Shown here: positions 24,061 to 64,000 of the stretch, in pieces
Numbering within the stretch: position 1 is the stretch's first letter
How the letters are laid out: every line of letters begins with the position of its first letter
Source of the DNA: Limanda limanda
Taxonomy: Eukaryota > Chordata > Actinopteri > Pleuronectiformes > Pleuronectidae
Assembly: GCF_963576545.1 (NCBI RefSeq)
Contig: NC_083638.1
Coordinates: 22,285,590-22,349,589 of the forward strand
Length of the DNA: 64,000 bases
Direction: 5' to 3'
Translations under genes and position numbers: made by a program
Notes under the pieces: generated by a model
The model's input: only the letters and a program-made list of their open reading frames with translations
Databases searched by the model: none
What the model was told of the DNA's origin: nothing

Positions 24061-25085
24061 GGTTCGCCCCCGGATTTCACAATAAAGGTCTCTTTCCTCC
24101 CCCCCCCAGAGAATTCCTCTCCTGTAATTTACTGTGGGTCAGAATTAATCAAGTATTGAAACTGGAAGAAAGGTTCCCTGTCAGTATTTTACTAATGTTT
24201 ACTGTTATATAATAATTATATTATTAATCATACACTAACTGGCCCATCATAACAGTTAAAATAGTTTTGGATAAGTCATATTCTCCCAAAACACATTTTG
24301 TTAAACCAGGTCAAGCCATTTGATAGTAAGTCCAGTGCACTTGAGTCCTGAGGCTATGACAGCAAATATTGCAAATAATTTTACAGGAAAGTAAAGATCC
24401 TATTGTCAGTAATAATTACCATTCGATAAATCATGGGTGGGTTCCTGAAGTAAGGTACAGTGTGGCTCCAACCATTTAAGGTCTTTAGATGAAATGATTA
24501 TTTCACTACACTCCTTGGTCATTGATTGAATTTTAGAATTTGATGAATACATCGACCGAATGAACACATGGCCCATATCGTCACTGGAGGGACAAACATC
24601 AAACGGTCACACTTCAAAGACACATTTATTTTGAATTGTGAATTCCAGACCGGAAACACCAAATATGACTTTTACCACCAGCTTCACGAGCGTGACCGCG
24701 TGCGCTGTGTGCGTTCACGTCCGGGTTGAGGCATGATTCGCCAAATTTTTTGTTTTTGGAAGTTGAATGTGACTGCGGCCAACATTTTTTATACTCTTTC
24801 CGGTTTCTATTGACATTTCGAGACGCTCCCTGTCAGCACTCTACACTGCAGTATGAACAGAGCAGTGGATTTAAAGATGTCGGGTTTTATTCAGTCACCA
24901 ATAATAAAAAAACACAATAACGGGTTTATAATCCGTGGCTTAACATAAACATGGTTCATGTATTTCATTAACTTTATGATAGTATAAAGTGGAACAATAA
25001 CCTGCAGAAAGTAAAGTTTAATTCCCAGGTGATAACTAGTGGGCGTGGCACAGAACAGGTGGGTGACTGCAGGAGGAAATATGAA
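24061..25085. other. Intergenic region between divergent usp10 and marveld3
   Basis: About 1 kb between the two predicted promoters. AT-rich except for a small CpG-rich patch near 24690-24730. No gene seen. Confidence 0.6.
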
Positions 25086-25095
25086 ACCGGAAGTG
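25026..25095 (+). promoter_or_regulatory. marveld3: Probable marveld3 promoter: ETS, KLF/Sp and E2-box motifs
   Basis: ACCGGAAGTG (ETS) at 25086-25095, GTGGGCGTGGC (KLF/Sp) at 25039-25049, and CAGGTG E2-boxes at 25026-25031 and 25056-25061. A third CAGGTG lies at 25220-25225, just inside intron 1. No TATA box was identified. CAGGTG is the target of Snail and ZEB repressors of epithelial genes. Motif inspection only. Confidence 0.45.
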
Positions 25096-25165
25096 TGATA
25101 AACTGGTTTGTTACTTTCTCGGTGTGTGAACGTAAACAAGACCGGATCGCGGAGAGACTCTCACA
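25096..25165 (+). other. marveld3: Predicted noncoding first exon of marveld3
   Basis: GC-richer stretch ending CTCTCACA before a good donor (GTAAGAA) at 25166. The first coding exon begins at an acceptor only 7 nt before its ATG, so an upstream noncoding exon is required and this is the best candidate. The 5' limit is not defined. Confidence 0.5.
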
Positions 25166-26171
25166 GTAAGAACTTATGATTTATTCCTCTTCTCCAAGAG
25201 CCTTCGACTCTTTCACTTTCAGGTGAAACATTGAAACACACGGAGGAACTTTGTGAGAGGGGAGATCCGACTGTTTCATGTGGACAATCCTTTGGGCTCC
25301 AGCGTTCACATGACATCACGTTAACGACTGTTTTGATTTGTTACTTTATATGATCAGATGTATAACTATGAAAGCAAGCGTGTACAAACTGGAGACTCTG
25401 ACTGACTTAAGAGACCTCGGTGGTCTAGTGCGAGTGAAATGTTTGTGGCTGCAGGAGTCGTTTAAATATATCCCAAATCTGAAAATTTAAATAAGCTTGG
25501 TCTTATCAAATATATGGTTTAACACAGTCATGCTACTGATCTAAGCTTTGGATTGACACATAGACATGGATATAGTCTATTTATGTTTATTTAAGTGTTT
25601 TTTGTTCCTTTGTATTTATTTTATTCTATGTAGGTTTGTTGTCTTTTATCTGGACCCTGAATCTGAATAATTACTGTCATTATGTCCTTCTTCTGCATTT
25701 GGGCCCCAAATCATTCTAACCACTTTCCCATTCTTATTGGCTCTCAGTGTAATGCATTCCTCAACCAAGAACCAACAGTCCCCTTAGATCCAACCAAGCT
25801 CCACCAAATTTCACACACTCATATGGCAGTTCCCTAAATAAGCCTGATTTTCAGGTTTATTCAGGGTTCACCTCTGGGCCATACTGTATCTGTCCTCCAT
25901 GTTTGGTGGAAATCTGTCCAACTGTTTTTTTGAAGTCTTGCATACAAACAAACTAGCTAGCAAATGCACAGGGGTGAAATCGTACAGACCTTGGGGGAGG
26001 TAATGGAGAAACCTCTGTGTTTGGACCTTCACCTAACCCAGCCGTTCATCTCCATTAATTAACCCTTAATGCATCTTTACTGTCCACGGTGGCAGCAACA
26101 GAGGCATAAGCCAACAATCCACTTAATCTATTAGTCTGTAAGAGGATTCATGTCCACATCTTCTTTTGTAG
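25166..26171 (+). other. marveld3: marveld3 intron 1
   Basis: 1 kb between the predicted noncoding exon and the coding start. Its second half holds a copy of the dispersed repeat listed at 25761-26005; the rest is unremarkable. Confidence 0.6.
25761..26005 (+). mobile_element. Dispersed fish repeat, copy A (short non-autonomous element)
   Basis: Runs from AACAGTCCCCTTAGATCC through CACCAAATTTCACACACTCA to GCACAGGGGTGAAATCGTAC and GGGGGAGGTAAT. Same order and orientation as copy B at 26950-27195, and familiar as a common teleost interspersed repeat. Class not determined. Confidence 0.55.
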
Positions 26172-26178
26172 GCAGAAG

Positions 26179-26435
26179 ATGCCAGAGAGGGGGAGACACA
26201 AGCAGAGGAGCGATGAGTACAGGAGCAGGGAGAGGGACCACTCGCACGATGGAGACCATCACCCTCCCTCCGGTGACAGAGGTCGCAACCAGAAGCCCAG
26301 AGACACGGACAACAGAGGCTCTGCTGGTGACAGGAGGCCCCAACAAAACAGGCAGAGGGACATGACATCTGCCCCTCACAAGGAGCCACCTGCTTACAGG
26401 GACCACAGCCACGGCCGTGAAACACCCTCCACACT
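26179..26435 (+). CDS. marveld3: marveld3 coding exon 1 (hydrophilic N-terminus)
   Basis: Encodes a low-complexity charged tail starting MPERGRHKQRSDEYRSRERD. The exon itself starts at 26172 after a TTTTGTAG acceptor; donor GTAAGG follows ACACT. Confidence 0.88.
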
Positions 26436-28081
26436 GTAAGGGACCTAATGCTCTCTGTAAACAACGACCAGCACTCGCTGTAATATCTTTCCACACAAAC
26501 CGAAGGGCACCTGGGGCAGGGCTATCTAACGTGCTTATTTGTATTATATGTGAAATTAGATGTTTTGCAGAGGTAGAACTGATTCTAACTCACTGAAAAC
26601 AAACTGTATTGTTTTTTACAGGTACAGAGAGACACCAGTGCCTCACTCTGAAGAGGAGAGTTATGAGCCACAACACAGACGAGCTCTTTACAATCTGAAA
26701 TACATCTTAACCAGTAGAGGCAAGTATGTTTATCACAGGGTCCTTCTGTGAAATGTTAAGTGCAATCAAAGCTTCACAGTAAATTTCTAGAATTTGTCAC
26801 AAGGGCCCCTGAATATATTTAACAGTCAATAATACATTTCATGTTATTTTTCCCTTTTTTAAATCATCACCCACTAAAAGTTCCTCAGAAGCGCAGAGCG
26901 AGCGGCGAGTCAGAATGGAGCACTGACCTTCACAAAGCACATACTGTACCTCCACCAACACCCAAACAGTCCCCTCAAATTCAATTGAGCTGCACCAACA
27001 TTTACACATTGACAGACATCAGTCCTCTAAATATTATTTCAAAATCAAGAACCACGAATTATTCCCTGGGAAAACACCAAACAAATGATCCCCCTGATCC
27101 AGTTCCAGTTTATTGTGTAACCTTGCTTACGACCAAACAAACCAACAAACAAGTGCAAAGGGGTGAAAACATAATCTCCTTGGCAGTGGTAATAAAGTAG
27201 CTTACTACTATGAGCTTTTCAAATGCTGGAATGGGAAAACGATTTTTGATGTATAATTATTTTGTATTTAAAATGACAGAAAACAGTTTAAAAAAGCATC
27301 AGATTCATCCTTCTTTCTTGGACTACATTTTTTATGACAAATATGCAGCAAATCCGCTTATCAGAAAAAAACGCTACTAATTTATTTTGAATATTTGAAA
27401 TTCTCTAAATAAATTGACTCATCGTTTCAGCTCTACATTCTCGTCTGTATCATTTTGATCCTGCCTCCAGGTCTGTGTCAGCTTATGGAGGTGTTTGTGA
27501 ATCTGCTCCTCGTCATCTGTGCTGGGGTTTCACACAGCAACAACGGGGGTTACCGGGACCTGGCCAGCCTGGGCGGCGTCTACTATTACCACTTTGGTGG
27601 AGCCAATGCCTTCACCGGGGCTGACGCAGACCGGGTGAAGGAGCTGGACCGGCTGTTCCATCAGCTCAAGCTGCCTCCGTACGTCTTCACCATGGCCTGC
27701 GGCGGGTGTCTGATGGTCTACGCCTGCATCATGCTGGGCCTGGGGATTTTCCGAGTCCCTTACCGCTTTCCGCCTGTGCTGCTGGGGGAGGCTCTGCTGA
27801 ACTTCCTGATCGGCCTGGGCTACATCCCTGCCCTGGCCTTCTACTTCATTAAGCTGCAGGAAACCTACAATAATCCCATCTGTACGGAGAGGGAGCAAAT
27901 GTACAAGAGCAAAGGGCACAAGGGCTTTGAGTGCAAGTTCCACGGGGCAGACATCGCAGGAGGACTCTTCGGGGTGGTGGGGGTGTTTGTGTTCATCTTT
28001 GGTGCGGTGTTAGCTATCAGAGCTTTCAGGTCAGTGCGAGAGCTAAAGAAGCAAAGGACAAATGAGGACGATCGTTTTTAA
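26179..28081 (+). CDS. marveld3: marveld3: MARVEL domain-containing protein 3 (3 coding exons, 321 aa)
   Basis: Tight-junction tetraspan of the occludin/tricellulin MARVEL group; in mammals it modulates junction-linked MEKK1-JNK signalling. Join 26179-26435, 26622-26719, 27471-28081 (966 nt, in frame). Seen: a hydrophilic Arg/Asp/His-rich N-terminus (residues 1-86), a linker, then four hydrophobic segments at about 120-140, 189-212, 220-245 and 279-303. Loop motifs include SLGGVYYYHFGGA and KGFECKFHGADIAGG; the human protein has SLGGIYYYQFGGA and FGCSFHGADIG at the same places. Human MARVELD3 is about 400 aa; the fish N-terminal tail is shorter. The ATG at 26179 is the first in the exon, with A at -3. 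Intron 2 needs a GC donor. Identity is supported by protein similarity and by phlpp2 as neighbour. Confidence 0.93.
26622..26719 (+). CDS. marveld3: marveld3 coding exon 2 (GC donor)
   Basis: Encodes YRETPVPHSEEESYEP through YNLKYILTSR, matching the human linker before the first membrane segment. Acceptor TTTACAG; donor AG|GCAAGT, a GC-type donor required to keep frame with exon 3. Confidence 0.85.
26720..27470 (+). other. marveld3: marveld3 intron 2 (GC-AG)
   Basis: 751 bp, starts GCAAGT and ends CTGCCTCCAG. Holds repeat copy B; the remainder is AT-rich. Confidence 0.8.
26950..27195 (+). mobile_element. Dispersed fish repeat, copy B
   Basis: Runs from AACAGTCCCCTCAAATTC through GAGCTGCACCAACATTTACAC, ATCAAGAACCACGAATTATT and GACCAAACAAACCAACAAAC to CTTGGCAGTGGTAAT. 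Sits in marveld3 intron 2, in direct orientation to copy A. Confidence 0.6.
27471..28081 (+). CDS. marveld3: marveld3 coding exon 3 (MARVEL domain)
   Basis: Begins after CTCCAG in the frame GLCQLMEVFVNLLLV and holds all four membrane segments. It ends RTNEDDRF-stop (TAA 28079-28081). Noticeably more GC-rich than its surroundings. Confidence 0.95.
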
Positions 28082-28316
28082 GCTGCCTTTTCTCCTCGAC
28101 ATATGGCGGCAGTGGGATTGAGAAAGAATCCCTGCGAGAAGAAACAGTATTAGGTTTTATCATATTAGGTCTTCACTTGCAGTATCCACTTTTTATCCAC
28201 TTTTTTATACTTTGAATTGTTACATTTTTATAAGAGTGAAAACTTTTTCATTTTTTACCTCTTAACCAGTTTCTATACATGTTTATAATGTCTTTTCTGT
28301 GTGGCTGTGAAGTTAT

Positions 28317-28322
28317 AATAAA
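28317..28322 (+). terminator. marveld3: marveld3 polyadenylation signal
   Basis: AATAAA 236 nt after the stop codon, followed by T-rich sequence. The predicted 3' UTR is 28082 to about 28345. Confidence 0.75.
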
Positions 28323-28345
28323 CAACTCAAATATTATCATTTTAT

Positions 28346-29028
28346 TATTTACTTAATATTTTATTCTTTACTTTATTATCACTGTAAAGTGATAATTTCA
28401 TTTCCTCTGGAATAGGGTGTGTAAGTATGTCAGCATTTGTCTTTACTTTTAAGGACGAGGTTGGCTGATTTGTTCCCAAGGTCAAGTTCTACAGGCCGAC
28501 ATCTCATAGGTAAAATAACTTCTATCCAACGACTAAATTATTGTGGATTCCGTAGATCTCAGCAAAGTCTGTGGATCATTAATCCTTCAAAGGGAATCTT
28601 CATACCAGTTATCAGTGTTGCTATTGAGCGATAGTATCTTTCCATTTTCTTGGAATCAATTTGAACAAAGTCGAGTCACACTTTGTTCCAGAGTCTTTTC
28701 CTGTTTAAACCCAATTTAAAACACATCTACTGTGTTTAGGAATTTATTCATAACATCAGTGTTAACCTCGATTGTTCCTGTGATTCATTTTCTTGAACTT
28801 TCACCTTCTGTGCATTTATCATAACTGAATAACAAAGGACATCACATCCATAGGGACCTTGGCAGATACCACTTCCTGTTACATAGTATGGGTATTTAAA
28901 ATGAATGACGACACACTACAATCCACATTGTATCTTATACTGACCAAAGACAGGGACTTTGATCATATTTATTGGCATGAAATCATCACGGAATGGTGAG
29001 CAAAATGGACACTGGACAAAAAAAACGA
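28346..29028. other. Gap between convergent marveld3 and phlpp2 3' ends
   Basis: About 700 bp of AT-rich sequence with no gene or recognisable repeat. The limits depend on the two predicted poly(A) sites. Confidence 0.6.
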
Positions 29029-29047
29029 AACAAATCACAGTAAAAAG

Positions 29048-29053
29048 TTTATT
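29048..29053 (-). terminator. phlpp2: Probable phlpp2 polyadenylation signal
   Basis: On the minus strand AATAAA is followed within 30 nt by TGTGATTTGTTTCGTTTTTT, a good GU/U-rich downstream element. A second AATAAA lies at 28968-28973. Confidence 0.55.
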
Positions 29054-31595
29054 GCTACTTGGCTTAAAGTTAATTTAAAAACAGCTCGTCTGCTTAAAAC
29101 TAAAGATAGCAGCATTTCAAATAAAAACGACGACTACCTTCCGCTCTCAAAATTCAAGGGATTACAGTTCTGTCTGACACACAGCGAAAGTGCACATTGT
29201 TAGTCCTTCTACTAAATAATAAATCCTTAAACATAAACCTAAAAGATTAGCAGCAATCTGCATGCTAAAATACAAACCTCAAAAATATTAGATATGATTC
29301 CATTTTTGTACAAATAAAACCCATTTTGTATGTTTTTAACATGACTTATATTTAGGGCATGCTTTGAACACTAACTACAGTTATTAGTACCTTGAAATAA
29401 AAGTACCATCATGAGAAACCGTTTTATGTGGAATCCCAGTCACTTCAGATTCTGTGGTGGAGAGAGAAATATAGATTTGCATGAAAACAATGAGGTACAA
29501 AAATAAACGTCGGCTTCTTGGCATTGTGAAAAAAATATTCAAGCATTTCTAGAAAATAATGCGGAGAATAGAACTGTGAAATCGAACAACGGCTACTTTG
29601 GTCACATGTTAAACAACTGGAAAACCTCTTCAATCGGCTCCACTCACAACGTTCAAACAGAATTACAGTCGGTCCATTATTCACACGAGCATGCATACAC
29701 TTACTGTACGTGTGCACTTAAGCTTCATTTTACATACACATAAAAGACATGTTGCAACAGACAGTAGTTGAACAAGGAGCGAGTTATGTTGTGCATACAG
29801 GAAACAATCCTGTACACGTATTAAATGATGCGCAGGTAAAAAAACAAACACAGACGCTGTGGCCTACTCTTTTTCAAAATTCGGTGCAGAAAGGTGGGTG
29901 ATGAGCTTTTTACCACTGGACCCTCCACTAAAGAATTAAAGGGAATATTTCAATTCAATGCACTGTACCCTGTGCTACCTCTTCCTGTATCTACGCACAC
30001 TGTTGGCATATGTACATGCACACTGAATAAGATCCTAATGGCTTGTTTCATGGAATACGCTTCACGTTGGAAATGTACAGGAGACAGGACCGCAGGTGAA
30101 TATTTGATGGCAGCCAGGAGACAGACAGTAGAAATGTACAGTGAGCGAACAGATGTGTAAAAAAAGTGACCCAAGTGGTTTAGAGGAGCACGAAATGTGC
30201 GATACAGTCGACGCCTGACTTGGCAAAAACTGGGCCCAGAATAATAAAACTACACTGCTAATGAGCACAAAAAGATAAACACACACAGTCATAAAGGAGC
30301 AAATTACATACAAAGCACATATATCATACATCATACACACATCAGTCAATATTTATTTTCAGACAAATTGAAAAAAATGATTTTAGGGAATTCAGGTGAT
30401 GGAAAATTAAGCTCTGGTTTACATTTATATTTTCACACACTTTGCATATTTGTATGGGGAAGTTGGCAACATCTGTTGCAAACACCACTACTTAGTATGA
30501 AACCTTTAGGAAAGTTTAACTTCTCCAACTCCAAACTCACTATAAACAGCTCAGTTTCCCAAACTTTGTTTCAGACGTGTACTAATAATATTCACAATCA
30601 TTTGTCTTGCAGCTCTTTCTAGCTCCTCCTGTGGCCTGTGGCAGGTGCACCCCCGGTGGCCCCCAGTGTTTCACCGACATCGGTCCAGACACCGGATAAC
30701 GTGTGTGGGTGAAAGGCAAAGAGTCAGAACCACACAGAGTCGCGGGTGTTTGGCATCTCGGACACTGATCAATAAAGTGGCTGAAAATAAATGACTAGCC
30801 TTAAATTCCCACCGGTGAATTTAGAAAAAGAAAATACAACCTTCAGTTGAAATAAGTGAATAATTAATAAGCATAATGAGGAAACTAACAGTGATTTGAT
30901 GTGAACTTTTTATGTTACTGTTTCATTACAGTATTTATTACTACTTAAATGAAGAGAGATTTCCAAAACCATTTCCAGGTAGCTCTACTGGTATGGTATC
31001 AATTAGCTCAATATTTTTTCCAACTATAAATTCTAGATATATAAATACATACATAAAGATATGTATGTATCTAGATACATAAATAATGGTAAACATAACT
31101 GTGTCCTCATTTTCAGCCAGAAGGGGGCCCAATAATTTAGTTTTTACAGAGTCAGATTTCTGAAGTGTTAGTGATGTTAAGGACGCTGCTGTGTGGTGCT
31201 GTATTTGAAACTTTAAATATCTGTCAAGACAAAATTCTGATGAAACAAAATCATATTTACTGAAATGGGAATTATTCATTATATTAAAAATGATCATAAA
31301 TGAAAAGTTATGTCCCTTTACATTGTCATCATTCTCACTGGCTATGCATTCTTAAAGAAGCGGTGATATGTTGGGCTGAGGGAAGCCCCAATAATCCCAA
31401 CACACCATGTTGATCACTATCTCATATATTAAAACCACTACTTTTTTTTTAATGTACAAAGTGCTTTTAACAGTGTTTTATCCTTTCAAGAGACAAAACT
31501 TTTAAATAACAGGAAAAAGATTCAGACTCACACATCAATTAAGGCTTCATCAGCGACTTATCACTCATTCCTGTGGAGCAAAGACAAAAGGAGCT

Positions 31596-31617
31596 GGGGG
31601 GGTGGGGGGGGGGGGTG
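31596..31617. repeat. G-run (C-run on the phlpp2 transcript strand)
   Basis: G7-T-G12-T-G-type run on the plus strand, hence nearly pure C in the predicted phlpp2 3' UTR. Confidence 0.8.
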
Positions 31618-33822
31618 GCTTTAATAAAAAAAAAACCTCCTCCTCAGAGCTGAAGAGTTCATTACCGCACTGAACATGAGTGGATGAATCGAGGGGCTCC
31701 TCCTTCTAAAAACACTGAGTCGTGTTTTACTTTAAGGCTTAAAGGGAACACTGAAAAGTCCAGCTGGGTTTCAGCTGAGGAATGCCAGAACTGCACCACT
31801 ACCAAGTTGGAGTGCTACATAAAAATATACATCTAATGTAGAAACCACGAGCTATTACCAAACGTATGGCCGTCATGACCTCTCTTTTGGCACAAGGTGG
31901 GGGCAGTAATGTTAGTAATGTAGTTTTTGACAACCCCCTTTCAACTGAGATGAATATGATTGGTCAAACATATTTTTAAGAAAACAATTCGGAAAACACA
32001 GCGTGTAACTAAATAGAGAAAATAGAGCACATCCTCTGAATCCTACAGAAACATTGTCTCTAGATCAGGAATAAGGATCAATCCAATGTGTCTGAGTGAC
32101 CAAGAGAAGCAATATCAAGTTATATAAAAGGGATAACTTGCTTCTATAATTCCAACTAGAAATGTGGGATCTGCTCCAAAATGTTTGACATCTTGTGTGC
32201 ACGACCAGATCTTCCAGGAAACCAGACAAAACCATAACAATAACGCACACTGACAATCACCTGTGTTGTGCATTGGAGAGGTGAGCTGAAGAAAAAGATT
32301 TGAAATGAGTTGAAATGTCAGAAGTTCACAGGGACGTGGGTGGATGTTTAGAAATGTAAATGTGAAGCAGCCTCCAAAGTTTGGATAAATACTAAAATGC
32401 ACAATCTTAGTACCAGGAAAATATTTCATAATTTGCAATACATACAAATATTGCAAGTATCCTTCATTTTGTAACAATACACAGTGGAATATTTTAGATT
32501 TGTGCCTCAGCTGGTTTGTTAAAAAATAATAAATGAAATGAGATGATTATTTGGACACTATTACAGGGACAATATTTAAACACTCATCCTTTAAAGACTA
32601 TGAGTGGACATCTAACAGGCTGACTTCAGACAGATTTAGCATTTAACCTTTTTAAATGCTATTTTGCGTGACCTTAATTATATTTTATATATGTTTTCAT
32701 TTATCTTTTAGTATTCTTCAAATATTATATATGTTATTATTCTATATCCTTCTTTATTTTCTCTGTTGTTTGTTTTTAAATATTTAAATTCAATACTTTG
32801 TCATAAGAAAATAAATGTAACTTTTATTTTCCTGTGTAGTTTTGAATATGACCATGTGAGTCACAGATTATACTGATCAGAGGATTTTTGAATCCACGAC
32901 ACATCAGCTCACTACAGTTGAATGACGTTTATATTATAATTATCCGTTTTCAAAAATACATGGCTCTTAATGGAAATACCTTTCAATCTCAGTGTCAGCA
33001 GCTCAAGCACACTACATCAGCTAGAGGCTGATTATGAGTGTGTATAATTAATTTATCTGATATATGAGATTTTCTATCTATATCGTGTGGAGTTATTAAA
33101 AATAAAACATGACTACAATGTTTCTGGCCATGTAAATGCAGTTATTTTGTCCTCGCCTCTTCTTATCCGATGAGCCTTACAAGCATTTATACTGTGTGTT
33201 CCCTTTGCAAGCCACAGGATGAGGAGGAGAGCGAAAGCTGTGCCAGCGCTGGTCTCTCGGAGACACGGTCTGTCCTTAACTAACAAGCTCACATCCCTAA
33301 ACACAGCCTGGACGTGGAGGAGCTCTAGACTGGATCGTAGGCACTTCTTCAAGTTTCAGTCACAGGACTTCTCTCCAGGACCTGAGAGACCACAGAGTCC
33401 CTGCAGAGGAGATTTGACCTCACTGAACACCATCTTCACGTACACACCCTCCAGATTGCTTGACTTTCCAAGTAAAGGGAAATGTTGCTGACATGTTTAC
33501 ACACATGAGGTACCCCATGTCAGGTCAGGTTGGTTTTTCTCTATAGTAACCTGCAATCTTTTTCACAACATCGTGTTATGAAGTAGGAACTTGGTCACCC
33601 CTGTTTTCTTGGATACTCAGTAGTAGTCCATGACCTCAACCTAATGGCACCACATCGCTGATGACGACTGTCAAGGTCCAACAGGTTTGTCTTGTCCTCA
33701 CAATGGATCTGAATGGCAACTGGAATTGGAATATCCCACACGTGTGAGAAATATCTCTTCTTCTTCCCTGGAATGGCACTTTCACAGAACTGCAGCCACA
33801 TGCCGCTCTTCTGTCTCCCCCC

Positions 33823-63641
<29,819 letters not shown>

Positions 63642-64000
63642 GTTGCGCTGATGACACAGAGAGAGAGAGGCATTCCAACAGAGACAGCCATGAGCATGTC
63701 TAACAGCCTAGAGAGCTTGAAGGGGGTTCAACATGTCCTCAACACATCGTCTGTGGTGGTAGATGCATCTGTGCACAACTGGAATAACAAACTGGAACAA
63801 TAACTATGCTGTGGAATTAAGTGAATTTGACACTGCCTGAAATTGGTGCTTGGATGATGAAGGAGAACCCGTCCTTCAGTGTACCAGATTACAATAATCA
63901 GTGTTTTATGATCAAACTGTAGTCATTGGCAACTGTGCAACAAATACTTCCCGTCTTCTGCATCTTGATTGTATTTAAGGTGGCGGTCAGGTCTTGGCGT

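Larger units (their letters stand above)
29030..33822 (-). other. phlpp2: Predicted phlpp2 3' untranslated region (about 4.8 kb)
   Basis: No exon-like sequence lies between the phlpp2 stop and the poly(A) signal near 29050. Human PHLPP2 also has a 3' UTR of several kb. It contains a C-rich run on the transcript strand (31596-31617) and long AT-rich stretches. ORFs inside (for example 33113-33352, 33219-33491) resemble no protein I know. Confidence 0.5.

Noticed and set aside
33113..33491. ORFs on both strands in the phlpp2 3' region
   Set aside because: No similarity to PHLPP2 or other families; they lie beyond a stop codon that matches the conserved C-terminus.

Overview
The window is vertebrate nuclear DNA, almost certainly from a teleost fish (percomorph-like, from general impression only). 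It has long spliced genes with GT-AG introns, protein sequences close to human orthologues, long CA and GATA microsatellites, and non-autonomous hAT and other DNA elements typical of fish genomes. I see no bacterial, viral or CRISPR content. Three protein-coding genes could be rebuilt exon by exon, and every exon joins its neighbours in phase.

Region 1 (about 0.4-24 kb, minus strand): usp10, a ubiquitin-specific protease. Fourteen coding exons (first 23758-23778, last 2256-2443) total 2559 nt, giving 852 aa (853 with the alternative exon-4 acceptor). Intron 1 (8.7 kb) carries an 852-bp hAT element with a perfect 8-bp target-site duplication and a perfect 44-bp palindrome. The predicted 5' leader has three short upstream ORFs.

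Region 2 (about 25-28.4 kb, plus strand): marveld3, a four-span tight-junction protein with three coding exons (321 aa) and a probable noncoding first exon. It is divergent from usp10. One intron appears to be GC-AG.

Region 3 (about 29-63.65 kb, minus strand): phlpp2, an RA/PH/LRR/PP2C phosphatase. Eighteen coding exons total 4083 nt, giving 1360 aa and ending in the PHLPP2-type PDZ ligand DTAL. Its 3' UTR probably runs about 4.8 kb towards marveld3, so the two genes converge. Its introns hold a roughly 455-bp GATA array 82 bp from a weak splice acceptor, a 140-bp CA array, a second hAT element with a perfect 8-bp duplication, and other repeat fragments.

The genes do not form a pathway unit. 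From memory, marveld3 and phlpp2 are also neighbours in mammals (human 16q22), whereas human USP10 lies some 13 Mb away on 16q24, so the usp10 junction marks a rearrangement within an old linkage group. I found no evidence of a wholly new biological system. The main points of interest are splicing and regulatory oddities and well-preserved transposon insertions.
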